From: Mycobacterium interjectum
GTDB taxonomy: Bacteria > Actinomycetota > Actinomycetes > Mycobacteriales > Mycobacteriaceae
Length of the DNA stretch: 64,000 bases
Direction of reading: 5' to 3'
NCBI GenBank assembly: GCA_002102225.1
Contig: LQPB01000043.1
Coordinates: 58,199-122,198 of the forward strand
The position numbers were made by a program, and so were the translations under genes. The notes under the pieces are model-generated. The model saw only the letters and a program-made list of their open reading frames with translations. It had not been told where the DNA came from and did no database searches. Shown here one piece after another: positions 35,029-43,550 of the stretch (its first letter is position 1; each line of letters opens with the position of its first letter).

Positions 35029-35051
35029 CGGCTTGGAGGATTCTTGGCGAG
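35029..35051 (-). promoter_or_regulatory. Shared intergenic element, copy A
   Basis: Read on the minus strand it is CTCGCCA then AGAATCCTCCAAGCCG, 77-99 bp upstream of the TM2 gene. It is identical over 23 bp to copy B at 24219-24241. I see no gene in the rest of the 331-bp gap 34953-35283. Confidence 0.5.
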
Positions 35052-35283
35052 GAGCGTGGACGGCCACTCCGAATACCACTGCGGCTCAGCCGAATACACG
35101 TCGACCTCGGGTAGCCGTGAGAGCCGGCATGCGTCATTGTCGCCACATTTCGTCGGGTCATTGATCCCCTTTGACCAATGTCGACGCCAATCATTGCATC
35201 GGCGACCCAATTTGTCCTGCAATGGCGGAGGAGATTTTCCAGCGACGGCCGCGCTGGATACCAGTTGAGGGCCCGGATACCCC

Positions 35284-36174
35284 TCAGCTCTCGCGTAAAC
35301 GTTCGACGATGACGGCCCGGGCGGCGCGCCCTTCCGGAGTCGGCGTGAGCGGGTAGACGTGCACGAGGCCGGGTCGTTCGTGGTATTCGATGTCGACACC
35401 GGCCGCGGCGGCCTTCTCGGCGAGTAGCCGCGCGTCGGGGTTGAGGATGTCGCGGGTGCCGCTGAAGACGGTCAAGGGCCCAAGCCCGCGCAGGTCACCG
35501 TACAACGGGCTCACCCTCGGGTCGGTCGTCGCCAGATCGCCGCGCCAGCGCCCCGCGAATTCCAGCAGGCCGGCCCGGGTCAGCCACGGATCATCGACGC
35601 CGCCGATCAGGGGGTTGCCCAGCGACACGTCTAGGACCGGCGAAATCAGCACGGTCCGCGGCAATGCCAGGCGGTGCTGGTCGCGCAGCATCACCGCGGC
35701 CGACAAAGCCATCTGTCCCCCGGCCGAGTCCCCGGCCAAACACACGTCGCGATCGGCCGCCGCCTTCTCGGCCACCAGCTCGACGACCATGGGCATGACC
35801 TCAGCGGCGGTGCTGAACGGCACCAGCGGGTAGATCGGCACGACCACCTGCAGCACGGCCTCCGCGGCGATCTGCGCCGCCAATCGCCAATGCTGGGCGG
35901 CGATTTCGTTGACCCAGCCACCGCCGTGGAGGTAGACGACGGTGCCGCGCGGCGCCGCGCCGTTCTTTGGTGTCAGGGTGAAAATCGGCCACTCCGAACG
36001 AATCTCCATGTGCACGTCAAGGTCGGATCGCAACCGCGGGGGCGGCCCGAACGCCTGCGGAACCGACGCCCGCTGCTCGATGTGCTCGCGGGCGCTTTCC
36101 GCGGTTCGGTAGGGCCGCCCGCGGGTGAGGCGGAGGACGGTGGGCAGCGCCCGGCTTCGCCAGCTCAGCGTCAC
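35284..36174 (-). CDS. Alpha/beta hydrolase, HSL-type esterase
   Basis: 296 residues. HSL-family motifs: YLHGGGW, GDSAGG, acid in SGTRDILNPD and His in GLVHVYPL. GTG 36174 overlaps the upstream membrane protein stop by 4 nt and gives a normal N-terminus (TLSWRSRALPTVLRL). It could be a lipid or cell-envelope esterase. It is the third gene of a minus-strand set: DUF1003 protein, membrane protein, esterase. Alternative upstream starts read into low-quality sequence. Confidence 0.85.
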   Translation of the reverse strand: MTLSWRSRALPTVLRLTRGRPYRTAESAREHIEQRASVPQAFGPPPRLRSDLDVHMEIRSEWPIFTLTPKNGAAPRGTVVYLHGGGWVNEIAAQHWRLAAQIAAEAVLQVVVPIYPLVPFSTAAEVMPMVVELVAEKAAADRDVCLAGDSAGGQMALSAAVMLRDQHRLALPRTVLISPVLDVSLGNPLIGGVDDPWLTRAGLLEFAGRWRGDLATTDPRVSPLYGDLRGLGPLTVFSGTRDILNPDARLLAEKAAAAGVDIEYHERPGLVHVYPLTPTPEGRAARAVIVERLRES

Positions 36175-37025
36175 CGGATCTGCAACCCGCGCTTGCGCAC
36201 CCACAGCAGGGAGGCCACGGTTCCCGCGAGGTAGACGCCGGTGGCGATGGCCAGGTGCACGAAGCTTTTCGTGTCCCGTCCGAGCACCGGCCAGATCAGT
36301 TTGGGCACCTGCGTCCACAGCACCCGGTGCTCGACCCCGTTCATCGGGTCGGCGACGTAATACAGCGCATAAGGCAGCGTCAGGGCCAGCACCCAGCCGC
36401 CGGTGCGCAGGCGATCACCACGCTGGCGCCACCGCCGAATCAGCGGCTCGGCGCTTACCGGGTGCAACACCGAGATGAGGTTACCGACCCCCAGCCAGGA
36501 CACGATGGGCACCGCGACGGTCGGAATGGTGACACCGAGGCGCCCCGGCGATTCCAACCACAGCGTGAGGACCATCGCCGCCGCCAGAGTCGGCAGGCCG
36601 ACGATCGCCAGCAGGGCCACGTTCTTGATCAGCATGATCCGCCAGAACGGCACCCCGTCGGACAATGCCTGCCGGACGCGGTAATGGTCGGCGCCGAGCA
36701 GGTTGGTGGTGGTCACATCGGCGAGGACCCACGAGGAGAAGTAGGTGCCGATCAGGATCACCCAATCCGAGTGGTGGCGCCCTGTCGTCAAGGGCTGAAC
36801 CAGCAACCACGTCGCGGCGAAGAAGACGTTGGCCAGCACTCCCATCAGCCAGGTGCGTGGCGGTGTGAACGCCCAACGGATCTCGGCGCCGACCGCCGCC
36901 CACAGGCCTTGACGCAAATCCTTGGCGGCCCGCCGGGCGGCGCCGGGACGGGGGGCCGACGCCCGGACGGCGGCGCGCAGCGCGGCGTCCACCCGTGGAC
37001 GCATTGTCGTCTGAAGTTCCGCCAT
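36171..37025 (-). CDS. Multi-pass membrane protein of unknown function
   Basis: 284 residues from ATG 37025, which has GGGGGAG upstream. A basic N-terminus of about 50 residues precedes six or so hydrophobic segments (WLMGVLANVFFAATWLLV, WVILIGTYFSSWVLA, IMLIKNVALLAIVGLPTLAAAMVL, LGVTIPTVAVPIVSWLGVGNLI, GWVLALTLPYALYYV, HLAIATGVYLAGTVASLLWV). The layout resembles ABC-2-type permeases, but no ATPase gene is adjacent. I do not assign a substrate. It overlaps the esterase by 4 nt. Confidence 0.7.
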   Translation of the reverse strand: MAELQTTMRPRVDAALRAAVRASAPRPGAARRAAKDLRQGLWAAVGAEIRWAFTPPRTWLMGVLANVFFAATWLLVQPLTTGRHHSDWVILIGTYFSSWVLADVTTTNLLGADHYRVRQALSDGVPFWRIMLIKNVALLAIVGLPTLAAAMVLTLWLESPGRLGVTIPTVAVPIVSWLGVGNLISVLHPVSAEPLIRRWRQRGDRLRTGGWVLALTLPYALYYVADPMNGVEHRVLWTQVPKLIWPVLGRDTKSFVHLAIATGVYLAGTVASLLWVRKRGLQIR

Positions 37026-37072
37026 CCGCTCCCCCGCGAAATCGGTTATCGCTTGCCCCGCAACGCTTTCAG

Positions 37073-37528
37073 CTATCTCTGCGCGCCCGGTTTTCCGATG
37101 ATGCGTTTGTGTAGTTCCTCGGTGAGGATGTGAATCTGTCGAGTCAGCTCGAGGTCGGTCTTGAGCTCCACCTCCTGGGTCTGGAAGTCGTGATCGGCCC
37201 GGGCCTGCTGGAAGGCGGCCTGGCGGTTCTGACCGATCATCACAAAGGTGGACAGGAAGATCGCCTCGAGCGATACCGCGAGCGTCAGGGTGGGCCACGG
37301 GTTTCGTTCCAAGAACGTCATCCACGCGGCGAACAGGGCCGCGTGCAGCCACACGAAGTTCATCGACCCGGCAAACGCCGTGATCCGGTCGGCCAAGCGC
37401 AGCTGGAAGCTCTCGCTCCGCCTCCTGGCCTCGCCGAGGACCGCCGGGTGGTGGACCTGCCCGCTCCGCAGCAGCAGGCGCGGGACGAGTTGCGGGATAT
37501 GGCGATGGGCGTCAGCCGGGGTCGTCAT
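37073..37528 (-). CDS. DUF1003 membrane protein
   Basis: 151 residues. The DUF1003 core is recognisable: DRITAFAGSMNFVWLHAALFAAWM, WPTLTLAVSLEAIFLSTFVMIGQNRQA, then a soluble coiled-coil-like tail with DHDFQTQEVELKTDLELTRQIHILTEELH. Two transmembrane helices are expected. Function unknown; the family is often near cation transport or stress genes. AAAGGA precedes ATG 37528. It is the first gene of the minus-strand trio. Confidence 0.85.
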   Translation of the reverse strand: MTTPADAHRHIPQLVPRLLLRSGQVHHPAVLGEARRRSESFQLRLADRITAFAGSMNFVWLHAALFAAWMTFLERNPWPTLTLAVSLEAIFLSTFVMIGQNRQAAFQQARADHDFQTQEVELKTDLELTRQIHILTEELHKRIIGKPGAQR

Positions 37529-37657
37529 TGAGCCGTTCCTTTCGGTGCCATTGCGGTATGCCGGTTCTCGTCGGCTGACACGTTTCGACGTGCGGGGTGC
37601 CGCTGGCTAATGCTACTGATGCGTTTTACGGCTGAGCCATGCCCAATGCCGCGCAGG

Positions 37658-37671
37658 TAGAACGTGTTACA
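37658..37671. promoter_or_regulatory. KstR-like box TAGAACGTGTTACA
   Basis: It fits the TnnAACnnGTTnnA pattern described for the mycobacterial cholesterol-pathway repressor KstR and lies 31 bp upstream of ATG 37702. One box of this pattern can arise by chance, so binding is a hypothesis. Confidence 0.45.
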
Positions 37672-37701
37672 GTTTGCCGACCGTGGCGAAGGGCCTGTGA
37701 C

Positions 37702-38826
37702 ATGAACCGCAAGCGCGTCGTCATCGCCGGACTGGGCGACGTCGGCGTCCTGACCGCGATCCGGCTGGCCCGGCACGCCGACGTCGTCGGGATTTCCAGC
37801 AAACCCGCGCTGGTGAGCGGTCAGGAACTGGGCGTCCGGCTGTCCCGCCCCGCGGACTGGGCCCGCGACTACTGGATTCCGTTCGACAGGTTCCGCCGCC
37901 TGGATGGGGTGCGGACCGAGCAGGCCTCGTTGACGGGCCTGGATCTGGCGGCCCGCACCGTCCTGGCCCGCCGCGCAGACGGCTCACCCCTGGCCGAGGA
38001 GTTCGACGCGCTGGTCATCTCGACCGGGGTCAGCAACGGATTCTGGCGCCGACCGACGCTGCAGTCGGCCGCCGAGATCGGCGCTGACCTGCGCGCCGCC
38101 CACGACCGGCTGGCCGCCGCGGATTCGGTGCTGGTCATCGGCGGCGGCGCGGCCGCGGTCAGCAGCGCCGTCAACCTGGCGACGACCTGGCCGGGCAAGC
38201 GGATCGACCTGTACTTCCCCGGAGAGCGCGCCTTGGGCGAGTATCACCCGGCCACCTGGCGGCGCGTCCGCAATCGATTGACCGACCTCGGGGTGGGCCT
38301 GCACGCCGGGCATCGCGCCCGGGTTCCCGACGGCTTCTCGGGCGACGCGATCACCGGCGAACCGGTCGACTGGAGCACCGGGCAACCGCCGAGTTCGGCC
38401 GACGCGGTGCTCTGGGCCATCGGACGGGCGCGACCGAACACCGATTGGCTGCCGCCCGAATTGCTCGACGAACGCGGCTTCGTGCGCGTGACCCCGGAGC
38501 TGCGGGTGCCCGGCCATCAAGGCGTCTTCGCCGTCGGTGACGTGGCGGCCACCGACCCGCTGCGCAGCTCCGCGCGCAATCGCGGAGATGCGTTGGTAGC
38601 CCGCAACATTCGCGCCGAATTCGCGGGTCGGGACCTGCGCCCTTTCCGAACCCCGGGACGCCGGTGGGGTTCATTGCTGGGTATCCAGCCCAACGGGCTC
38701 GAGGTCTTCTTCCCCACCGGTCACTCGTTCCGCTTCCCGTCCTGGTCGGTCGAGCGGGTGGTGATGCCATGGATCGTCCGCTGGGGCATGTACCGCGGAG
38801 TGCGCGAAAACCAACCACTTCGATAG
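37702..38826 (+). CDS. FAD/NAD(P)-binding oxidoreductase (AIFM2/NDH-2-like)
   Basis: 374 residues. FAD motif IAGLGDVGVLTAIRLARH at the N-terminus, a second Rossmann motif LVIGGGAAAVSSAVNLA near 150, WAIGRARPNT and the FAD-closing block GVFAVGDVAATDP. This is the two-dinucleotide-domain flavoprotein fold of ferredoxin reductases, NDH-2 and AIFM2. The N-terminal motif is GLGDVG, departing from GxGxxG only by Val. The electron acceptor is unknown. A KstR-like box upstream hints at lipid or steroid induction. Confidence 0.82.
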   Translation: MNRKRVVIAGLGDVGVLTAIRLARHADVVGISSKPALVSGQELGVRLSRPADWARDYWIPFDRFRRLDGVRTEQASLTGLDLAARTVLARRADGSPLAEEFDALVISTGVSNGFWRRPTLQSAAEIGADLRAAHDRLAAADSVLVIGGGAAAVSSAVNLATTWPGKRIDLYFPGERALGEYHPATWRRVRNRLTDLGVGLHAGHRARVPDGFSGDAITGEPVDWSTGQPPSSADAVLWAIGRARPNTDWLPPELLDERGFVRVTPELRVPGHQGVFAVGDVAATDPLRSSARNRGDALVARNIRAEFAGRDLRPFRTPGRRWGSLLGIQPNGLEVFFPTGHSFRFPSWSVERVVMPWIVRWGMYRGVRENQPLR

Positions 38827-38843
38827 TGGCCCCCGCCGAGCCC

Positions 38844-39593
38844 TCAGCTCTTGATCGACCCGGTTCGCTTGTTCGTGAACGTCGCGACGCACACCATCGC
38901 GCGGTCACCGTGCTGCCACGAATCCCGCGTGGGCTTCATGACCGCCAGGTCGATATCCGGATCCAACAGCGCCATAGCCGAATACGACGCCAGCGACTCC
39001 TTGCATTGCTTGCCGTAGGCGATGAACCCGGCGTCTCCGGGGAACGGTCCGTCGGGAATGGTCACGACGCCGGCCACCTCCGCCACATGGGGCCGGTCGC
39101 AGCTGACGGTGTTCACCGAGGAGATCCGGTTTCCGGAGGGCAGCTCGGCGAAGCAGTCCCCGACCTTGATGTCTTGAGCGCGCACCGGGCGAGTCGGCGA
39201 CAGGGCCGCGAAGGCGATCGCGACGGCGATCACCGTGGCCCAGACGGCGGACAGCGCGAGGCCGCCGATGGCCATCCCGCGGCCGCGCTGCCCACCCGGC
39301 TTCGTTTTTCCCAGGGCGATGATGCCGAAGATGACGCTGAGCAGGATTCCCCCCAGGGCCCCGCACACCAGCGACGCGACGGCGAACCCGCTGGTCGTCT
39401 GGCGGTACGGCGGCGGGTAGGCGTATCCCGGCGGCGGCGGGTAGGGCTGCGGATAGCCACTCGGCGGGTACGGCACGGGATAAGGACCGGCGGGATACAC
39501 GGGATAAGGACCGACGGGATAGGGGCCCGGATGCGGCGGCGGATATCCACCCGGGTACGGGGGCGGCGCGCCGGGGTCCGGTGGATGCGACAT
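38844..39593 (-). CDS. Pro/Tyr-rich DUF4190 membrane protein with septum-formation-like domain
   Basis: 249 residues. About 65 residues of Pro-Tyr-Gly repeats lead to a DUF4190 pair of helices (GFAVASLVCGALGGILLSVIFGIIALGKT, MAIGGLALSAVWATVIAVAIAFAAL). The outer domain has KVGDCFAELPSG, VSCDRPHVAEV and a final VCVATF, as in Septum_form proteins, with conserved Cys for disulfides. TACAGT lies 5 nt before ATG 39593, so it may be leaderless. It converges with the FAD gene, 17 bp apart. Confidence 0.8.
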   Translation of the reverse strand: MSHPPDPGAPPPYPGGYPPPHPGPYPVGPYPVYPAGPYPVPYPPSGYPQPYPPPPGYAYPPPYRQTTSGFAVASLVCGALGGILLSVIFGIIALGKTKPGGQRGRGMAIGGLALSAVWATVIAVAIAFAALSPTRPVRAQDIKVGDCFAELPSGNRISSVNTVSCDRPHVAEVAGVVTIPDGPFPGDAGFIAYGKQCKESLASYSAMALLDPDIDLAVMKPTRDSWQHGDRAMVCVATFTNKRTGSIKS

Positions 39594-39692
39594 GTCTCAC
39601 TGTAAGGCCCGACACGTCTTCCCGCTCGGGTGAGCGTCGTGGTCAGCCGAGCGCCTCGGTGCAACCGGGAAGGCTAGATGCGATCTGGAGCC

Positions 39693-41597
39693 CTAATCCC
39701 CTGTGCGAGTTAGTGTTTCGTCGTAATCCAGGCTCCATTGGCAGTTGGGTCCGCCGGACTCGTCGAGGTGGTTGTGCCCGGTGAGCAGCGTGATGGGATC
39801 CTGCGGCGGTTGGGGCAGCGGATACTGCCCGGTGGCTTTCGCGTAGACCAGGCCGCCGCAACCGGGGTCGTTGTCGTCGTGCTCGACGTGCAGGCTCCAG
39901 GTTCCACCGGCAAAGACCAGCGGTGTGTCGATCGTCTTGGAGTGGAGATAGCTCATGCACCGGTCCCCGCCCCTCAGGCAGTCGGTGACGACCGCCTGAT
40001 CCCCCTGCTGTGGCGGGATGGCCTTCTTGAATTTCCGAGTGACGTGGTAGCGGCCGTGCAGCGCTTCGGCCGGCGACCCGACCCGGGGCGGCAGCGTGCT
40101 CGGGTCGGGCAAGGTGTTGATGTCGACGTCCCCGGTGCGGGTGAAGGTCACCGTCCGCTTTTCGTCGCAGGCGTTTTCGGAGGCGCCGCGGTATTCACCG
40201 GTGAAGCTGCCGTCGGGCTGCGGCTGCAGCGTCAAGACTTGCCAGACTTCGGCCGGCGCGTCCCGGCATTTGTCCGAGCCAAGGCTCACCGCCACCCAGC
40301 GCCCGTCCACCTCGTCGAACACCGTGCTCGAGGCGAGCCTCAGCTCCCCGTCGAGGCGCGACGCGGTGGCCCGGCAGCCGGCCGACCCGCACGCCGAGCG
40401 CACCGCGTAGGTGTCGGTCGTCGGCTTGGCAGCCGCCGCCACGACATCGTCGAGGGTGCCGCCCTGCCCGAAATGCGCCTGGTAGACACCGGTGAACGGG
40501 CCCGTGTTCGGCGGCGGGCCTTTCGTTGGCGGGGCGCCGGTCGGCGCGGCGGTGCGACCGGGTTCGTGGTGCAGGAGCTTCACACCGGCGAAGACACCAA
40601 CCGCCACGACGAGCAGCCCGACGCCGGCCAGCGCGCCGATCAGCGCGCGGGGACGCCGCCCGGGCCGCTGGCCGGCGGGGGGCCGCATGGCGGGGACGGT
40701 GGCGTCGATCGCGGGCTGGGTGTCGGGGAACGGAACGGCATCCGGCCCCGCGGGGCCCGCACCCACGGCGCGGGCCAGCTGGTCGGCGAATTCGCGGCAG
40801 CTGGCGAACCGTTCGGCCGGGGTCTTGGCCATCGCGATGGCGAAGACCGGATCCAGCGCGGCCAGCTCCGGACGCTGGGCCGCGATCGAAGGCGGCGGGG
40901 CGCCGATGTGCTGGCTGATCACCACGGCGGGATTGGAATCGACGTAGGGCGCCGCGCCGGTTAGCAGGTGAAAGGCCGTGCACGCCAACGCATATTGGTC
41001 GGCGCGGCCGTCGATCGGCTCGCCCTTGAGCTGCTCGGGCGCCGCGTAGGCCGCCGTGCCCACCGTCATGTTGGTCGCCGTCAGGCCGGTGGCGTCGTCG
41101 ACGCGCCGCGCGACACCGAAATCGGCCAGAAAGACCCGCCGCTGCTGCCCGTCGGGATCGGTCAGCAAGATGTTGGCGGGCTTGACGTCTCGGTGCAGCA
41201 GCCCACGTTGGTGCGCGTAGTCCAAGGCCGAGCCGACCGCGGTCGCGATGGCGACCACCAATTCGGGCGGCATTCCGCCGGGGTGGTTCTCGCGCAGCAG
41301 CCGGCCCGCGTCCGTGCCGGCGACGTAATCCATTGAGATCCAAAGCCTGCCGTCGTCCTCGCCACGGTCATGGATCGCCACGATGTGCGGATGCGACAGG
41401 CCGGCCGCCAGGTCGGCCTCGCGCAGGAACCGCGCCCGGAACTCCGGATCATCGGTGGAGTCCGCCGCGAGGACCTTGAGCGCGTCCTCGCGTGGCAGGC
41501 GCGGGTGCGCCGCAAGAAACACCTGACCCATGCCGCCCGAGCCCAGCATCCGCAGGATCGTGTATCCGGCAAACACCTGGCCGACTTCGAGCGACAT
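39693..41597 (-). CDS. Ser/Thr protein kinase, PknF-like, with large ectodomain (1 of 3)
   Basis: 634 residues. Kinase: GSGGMG, Lys in [34 protein letters not shown]. One transmembrane helix ([25 protein letters not shown]) near 350, then about 270 outer residues with four or more Cys pairs, motifs [38 protein letters not shown] and GRYHVT, and the C-terminal LTRTGD. The same ectodomain is on the kinases at 41688 and 54222. The ectodomain is not PASTA, NHL or DsbA. TACGAT 6 nt before ATG suggests a leaderless mRNA. Confidence 0.88.
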   Translation of the reverse strand: MSLEVGQVFAGYTILRMLGSGGMGQVFLAAHPRLPREDALKVLAADSTDDPEFRARFLREADLAAGLSHPHIVAIHDRGEDDGRLWISMDYVAGTDAGRLLRENHPGGMPPELVVAIATAVGSALDYAHQRGLLHRDVKPANILLTDPDGQQRRVFLADFGVARRVDDATGLTATNMTVGTAAYAAPEQLKGEPIDGRADQYALACTAFHLLTGAAPYVDSNPAVVISQHIGAPPPSIAAQRPELAALDPVFAIAMAKTPAERFASCREFADQLARAVGAGPAGPDAVPFPDTQPAIDATVPAMRPPAGQRPGRRPRALIGALAGVGLLVVAVGVFAGVKLLHHEPGRTAAPTGAPPTKGPPPNTGPFTGVYQAHFGQGGTLDDVVAAAAKPTTDTYAVRSACGSAGCRATASRLDGELRLASSTVFDEVDGRWVAVSLGSDKCRDAPAEVWQVLTLQPQPDGSFTGEYRGASENACDEKRTVTFTRTGDVDINTLPDPSTLPPRVGSPAEALHGRYHVTRKFKKAIPPQQGDQAVVTDCLRGGDRCMSYLHSKTIDTPLVFAGGTWSLHVEHDDNDPGCGGLVYAKATGQYPLPQPPQDPITLLTGHNHLDESGGPNCQWSLDYDETLTRTGD

Positions 41598-41603
41598 GGG
41601 CAG

Positions 41604-41609
41604 ATCGTA
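41604..41609 (-). promoter_or_regulatory. Putative -10 (TACGAT) for leaderless kinase gene
   Basis: TACGAT, then six bases, then ATG 41597 on the minus strand. The same TACGAT-N6-ATG occurs before two paralogous kinases. Confidence 0.5.
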
Positions 41610-41687
41610 AATGCTGAAGCCGCGGCGGCACGGGCGAATCGCGCAGACGCGGCTGCTCGCCGGGCGAGCTACCCCGCGCGGGCGGCG

Positions 41688-43526
41688 CTAATCGCCGGTG
41701 CGCGTGAACGTTTCGTCGAAGTCCGCGTTGAGTGGGCACGGCGCGCTTTGCTCCTGGTGGCCGCGCCCGGTGAGCTTGGCGATGGGGTCCGTCGGCGGCT
41801 GCGGCAGCGGATACTCGCCGCTGGATTTCATGTGCGTCGTGTCCCCCGACCGCGGACATGTGCTGGTGGCGTCAACGTTCCAGGTCCACCTACCGGCCGC
41901 GAATACCAACGGTAGGTCGTTGGATGGTTCGTGAAAGTAGCTCATGCATCGGTCACCCGTGCGCAGGCAATGGGTGGTGACGGCGGTGTCGAACTGCTGC
42001 AACGGGTCGCCGCTCGTCAGGGTCCACGTCACGTGGTAGCGGCCGCGCAGCGCCTCGGCCGGCGATACGACCCGTGGGGGGTTGCCGGCCGGGTCGGGTA
42101 TGCCATTGATGTCGGCGTCCCCGGTGCGGGTGAAGGTCACGGTGCGCTTGGTCGCGCAGGCATTGGCGGCGGTCGCGGTGTAGTCACCGGTGAGACTTCC
42201 GTTGGGCCCCGGTCGCAGCGTGAGCACCTGCCAGAACTCCGCGGGGGCATCCCGGCACGTGTCCGATCCGAGCGACACCGCCACCCAGCTTGCGCCGATC
42301 TGATCGAACACCAGCGTCGGGATCCCCACGGACGCGCCGCCGAGGCGTTGCGCCGTCATTACGCAGCCTTGCGCGCGGCACACCGAACGGATCCCGTACG
42401 TGCTCGTGAGTGCCGGGGGCGCAGCCGAGTCCGGAATGTCGTCGAGGGCGGTGGTCGCCCCGAAGTCGGTCCGGTAGGTGCCCGTGAAGGGGCCCGACGC
42501 CGGCGTGGGGTGGCGCTGGCCTGTGAGCTTCAGGCCCGCCACCACGCCACCGGCGACAAGCAACAGAACGCCCGCCACGATGCCCATCACCACGGCCGGG
42601 CGCCGGCCCATCTTCCGCTTCGCCGGTGGTGCGGGCGGCAACGCCAGCGCGGTCGGGTCAAACGCCGGTTGGGAGTAGGAACCGGGCGCGCCGAGGTGCT
42701 GACGCAATCGCTCGGCGAACTCTCCGCAGCTGCCGAACCGCCCGGACGGCTCCTTGGCCATCGCGGTGGCAAGGACGGGGTCCAGCCCCGTCAGCTCCGG
42801 GTGGTGGGCACCGATCGAGGGCGGTGGGGCGCTGACCTGCTGGCCGATCACGACCGCGAGGTTGGGGCCGCCGTACGGCGGGACGCCCGCCAGCAAGTGA
42901 AACGCGGTGCACGCCAAGGCATATTGATCCGCGCGGCCGTCGACCGGCCCGGCCATCAGCTGCTCCGGCGCCGCGTAGGCCGCCGTGCCCACCGCCATCT
43001 TGGTCGACGTGAGCCCCGCCGCGTCATCGATGCGGCGCGCGATGCCGAAGTCCGCCAGGTAAATCCGCCGCCCCTGCTCGTCGGAATCCGTGACCAGAAT
43101 GTTGGCGGGCTTGACGTCGCGGTGCAGCAGGCCCCGATGATGTGCGTAATCCAGCGCCGACGCGACCGCGGCGATGATCGTCAGCGCCTCGTCGACGGGC
43201 ATGCCGCCCGGGAACCGCTCGCGCAGCAGCCGGGCCACATCGGTGCCGGCCACGTATTCCATCGAGATCCAGAACTGGCCCTCGAATTCACCGCGGTCGT
43301 GGATGCCCACGATGTGCGGATGCGACAGTGCTGCGGCCAGCTCCGCCTCGCGCTCGAACCGCTCCCGGTACTGCGGATCGGCGGTGACCTCGGGGGGCAA
43401 CACCTTCAGCGCGTCCTCGCGGGGCAACCGCGGGTGCGCGGCCAGATAGACCCGGCCCATGCCGCCCGACCCCAGCACCCGCAGGATCGTGTATCCGGCA
43501 AACGCCTGCCCGGCGTCAAGCGACAT
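41688..43526 (-). CDS. Ser/Thr protein kinase, PknF-like, with large ectodomain (2 of 3)
   Basis: 612 residues from ATG 43526. Kinase motifs [35 protein letters not shown]. Transmembrane helix VVMGIVAGVLLLVAGGVVAGL near 330. The ectodomain repeats the blocks of its neighbour ([52 protein letters not shown]). It is tandem to the kinase at 39693, from which it is separated by about 90 bp. A TTG two codons upstream is possible, but the -10 box supports ATG. Confidence 0.88.
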   Translation of the reverse strand: MSLDAGQAFAGYTILRVLGSGGMGRVYLAAHPRLPREDALKVLPPEVTADPQYRERFEREAELAAALSHPHIVGIHDRGEFEGQFWISMEYVAGTDVARLLRERFPGGMPVDEALTIIAAVASALDYAHHRGLLHRDVKPANILVTDSDEQGRRIYLADFGIARRIDDAAGLTSTKMAVGTAAYAAPEQLMAGPVDGRADQYALACTAFHLLAGVPPYGGPNLAVVIGQQVSAPPPSIGAHHPELTGLDPVLATAMAKEPSGRFGSCGEFAERLRQHLGAPGSYSQPAFDPTALALPPAPPAKRKMGRRPAVVMGIVAGVLLLVAGGVVAGLKLTGQRHPTPASGPFTGTYRTDFGATTALDDIPDSAAPPALTSTYGIRSVCRAQGCVMTAQRLGGASVGIPTLVFDQIGASWVAVSLGSDTCRDAPAEFWQVLTLRPGPNGSLTGDYTATAANACATKRTVTFTRTGDADINGIPDPAGNPPRVVSPAEALRGRYHVTWTLTSGDPLQQFDTAVTTHCLRTGDRCMSYFHEPSNDLPLVFAAGRWTWNVDATSTCPRSGDTTHMKSSGEYPLPQPPTDPIAKLTGRGHQEQSAPCPLNADFDETFTRTGD

Positions 43527-43532
43527 GGGCAA

Positions 43533-43538
43533 ATCGTA
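43533..43538 (-). promoter_or_regulatory. Putative -10 (TACGAT) for leaderless kinase gene
   Basis: TACGAT-N6-ATG before the kinase at 43526. It overlaps the 24-bp gap to the multicopper oxidase stop, so this kinase has its own promoter inside a same-strand gene row. Confidence 0.5.
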
Positions 43539-43550
43539 GAGTCTCGTGGG

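Noticed and set aside
36171..37025. ABC-2 transporter permease
   Set aside because: Hydrophobic pattern is compatible, but no ATPase partner or family motif is visible, so only a membrane protein is called.
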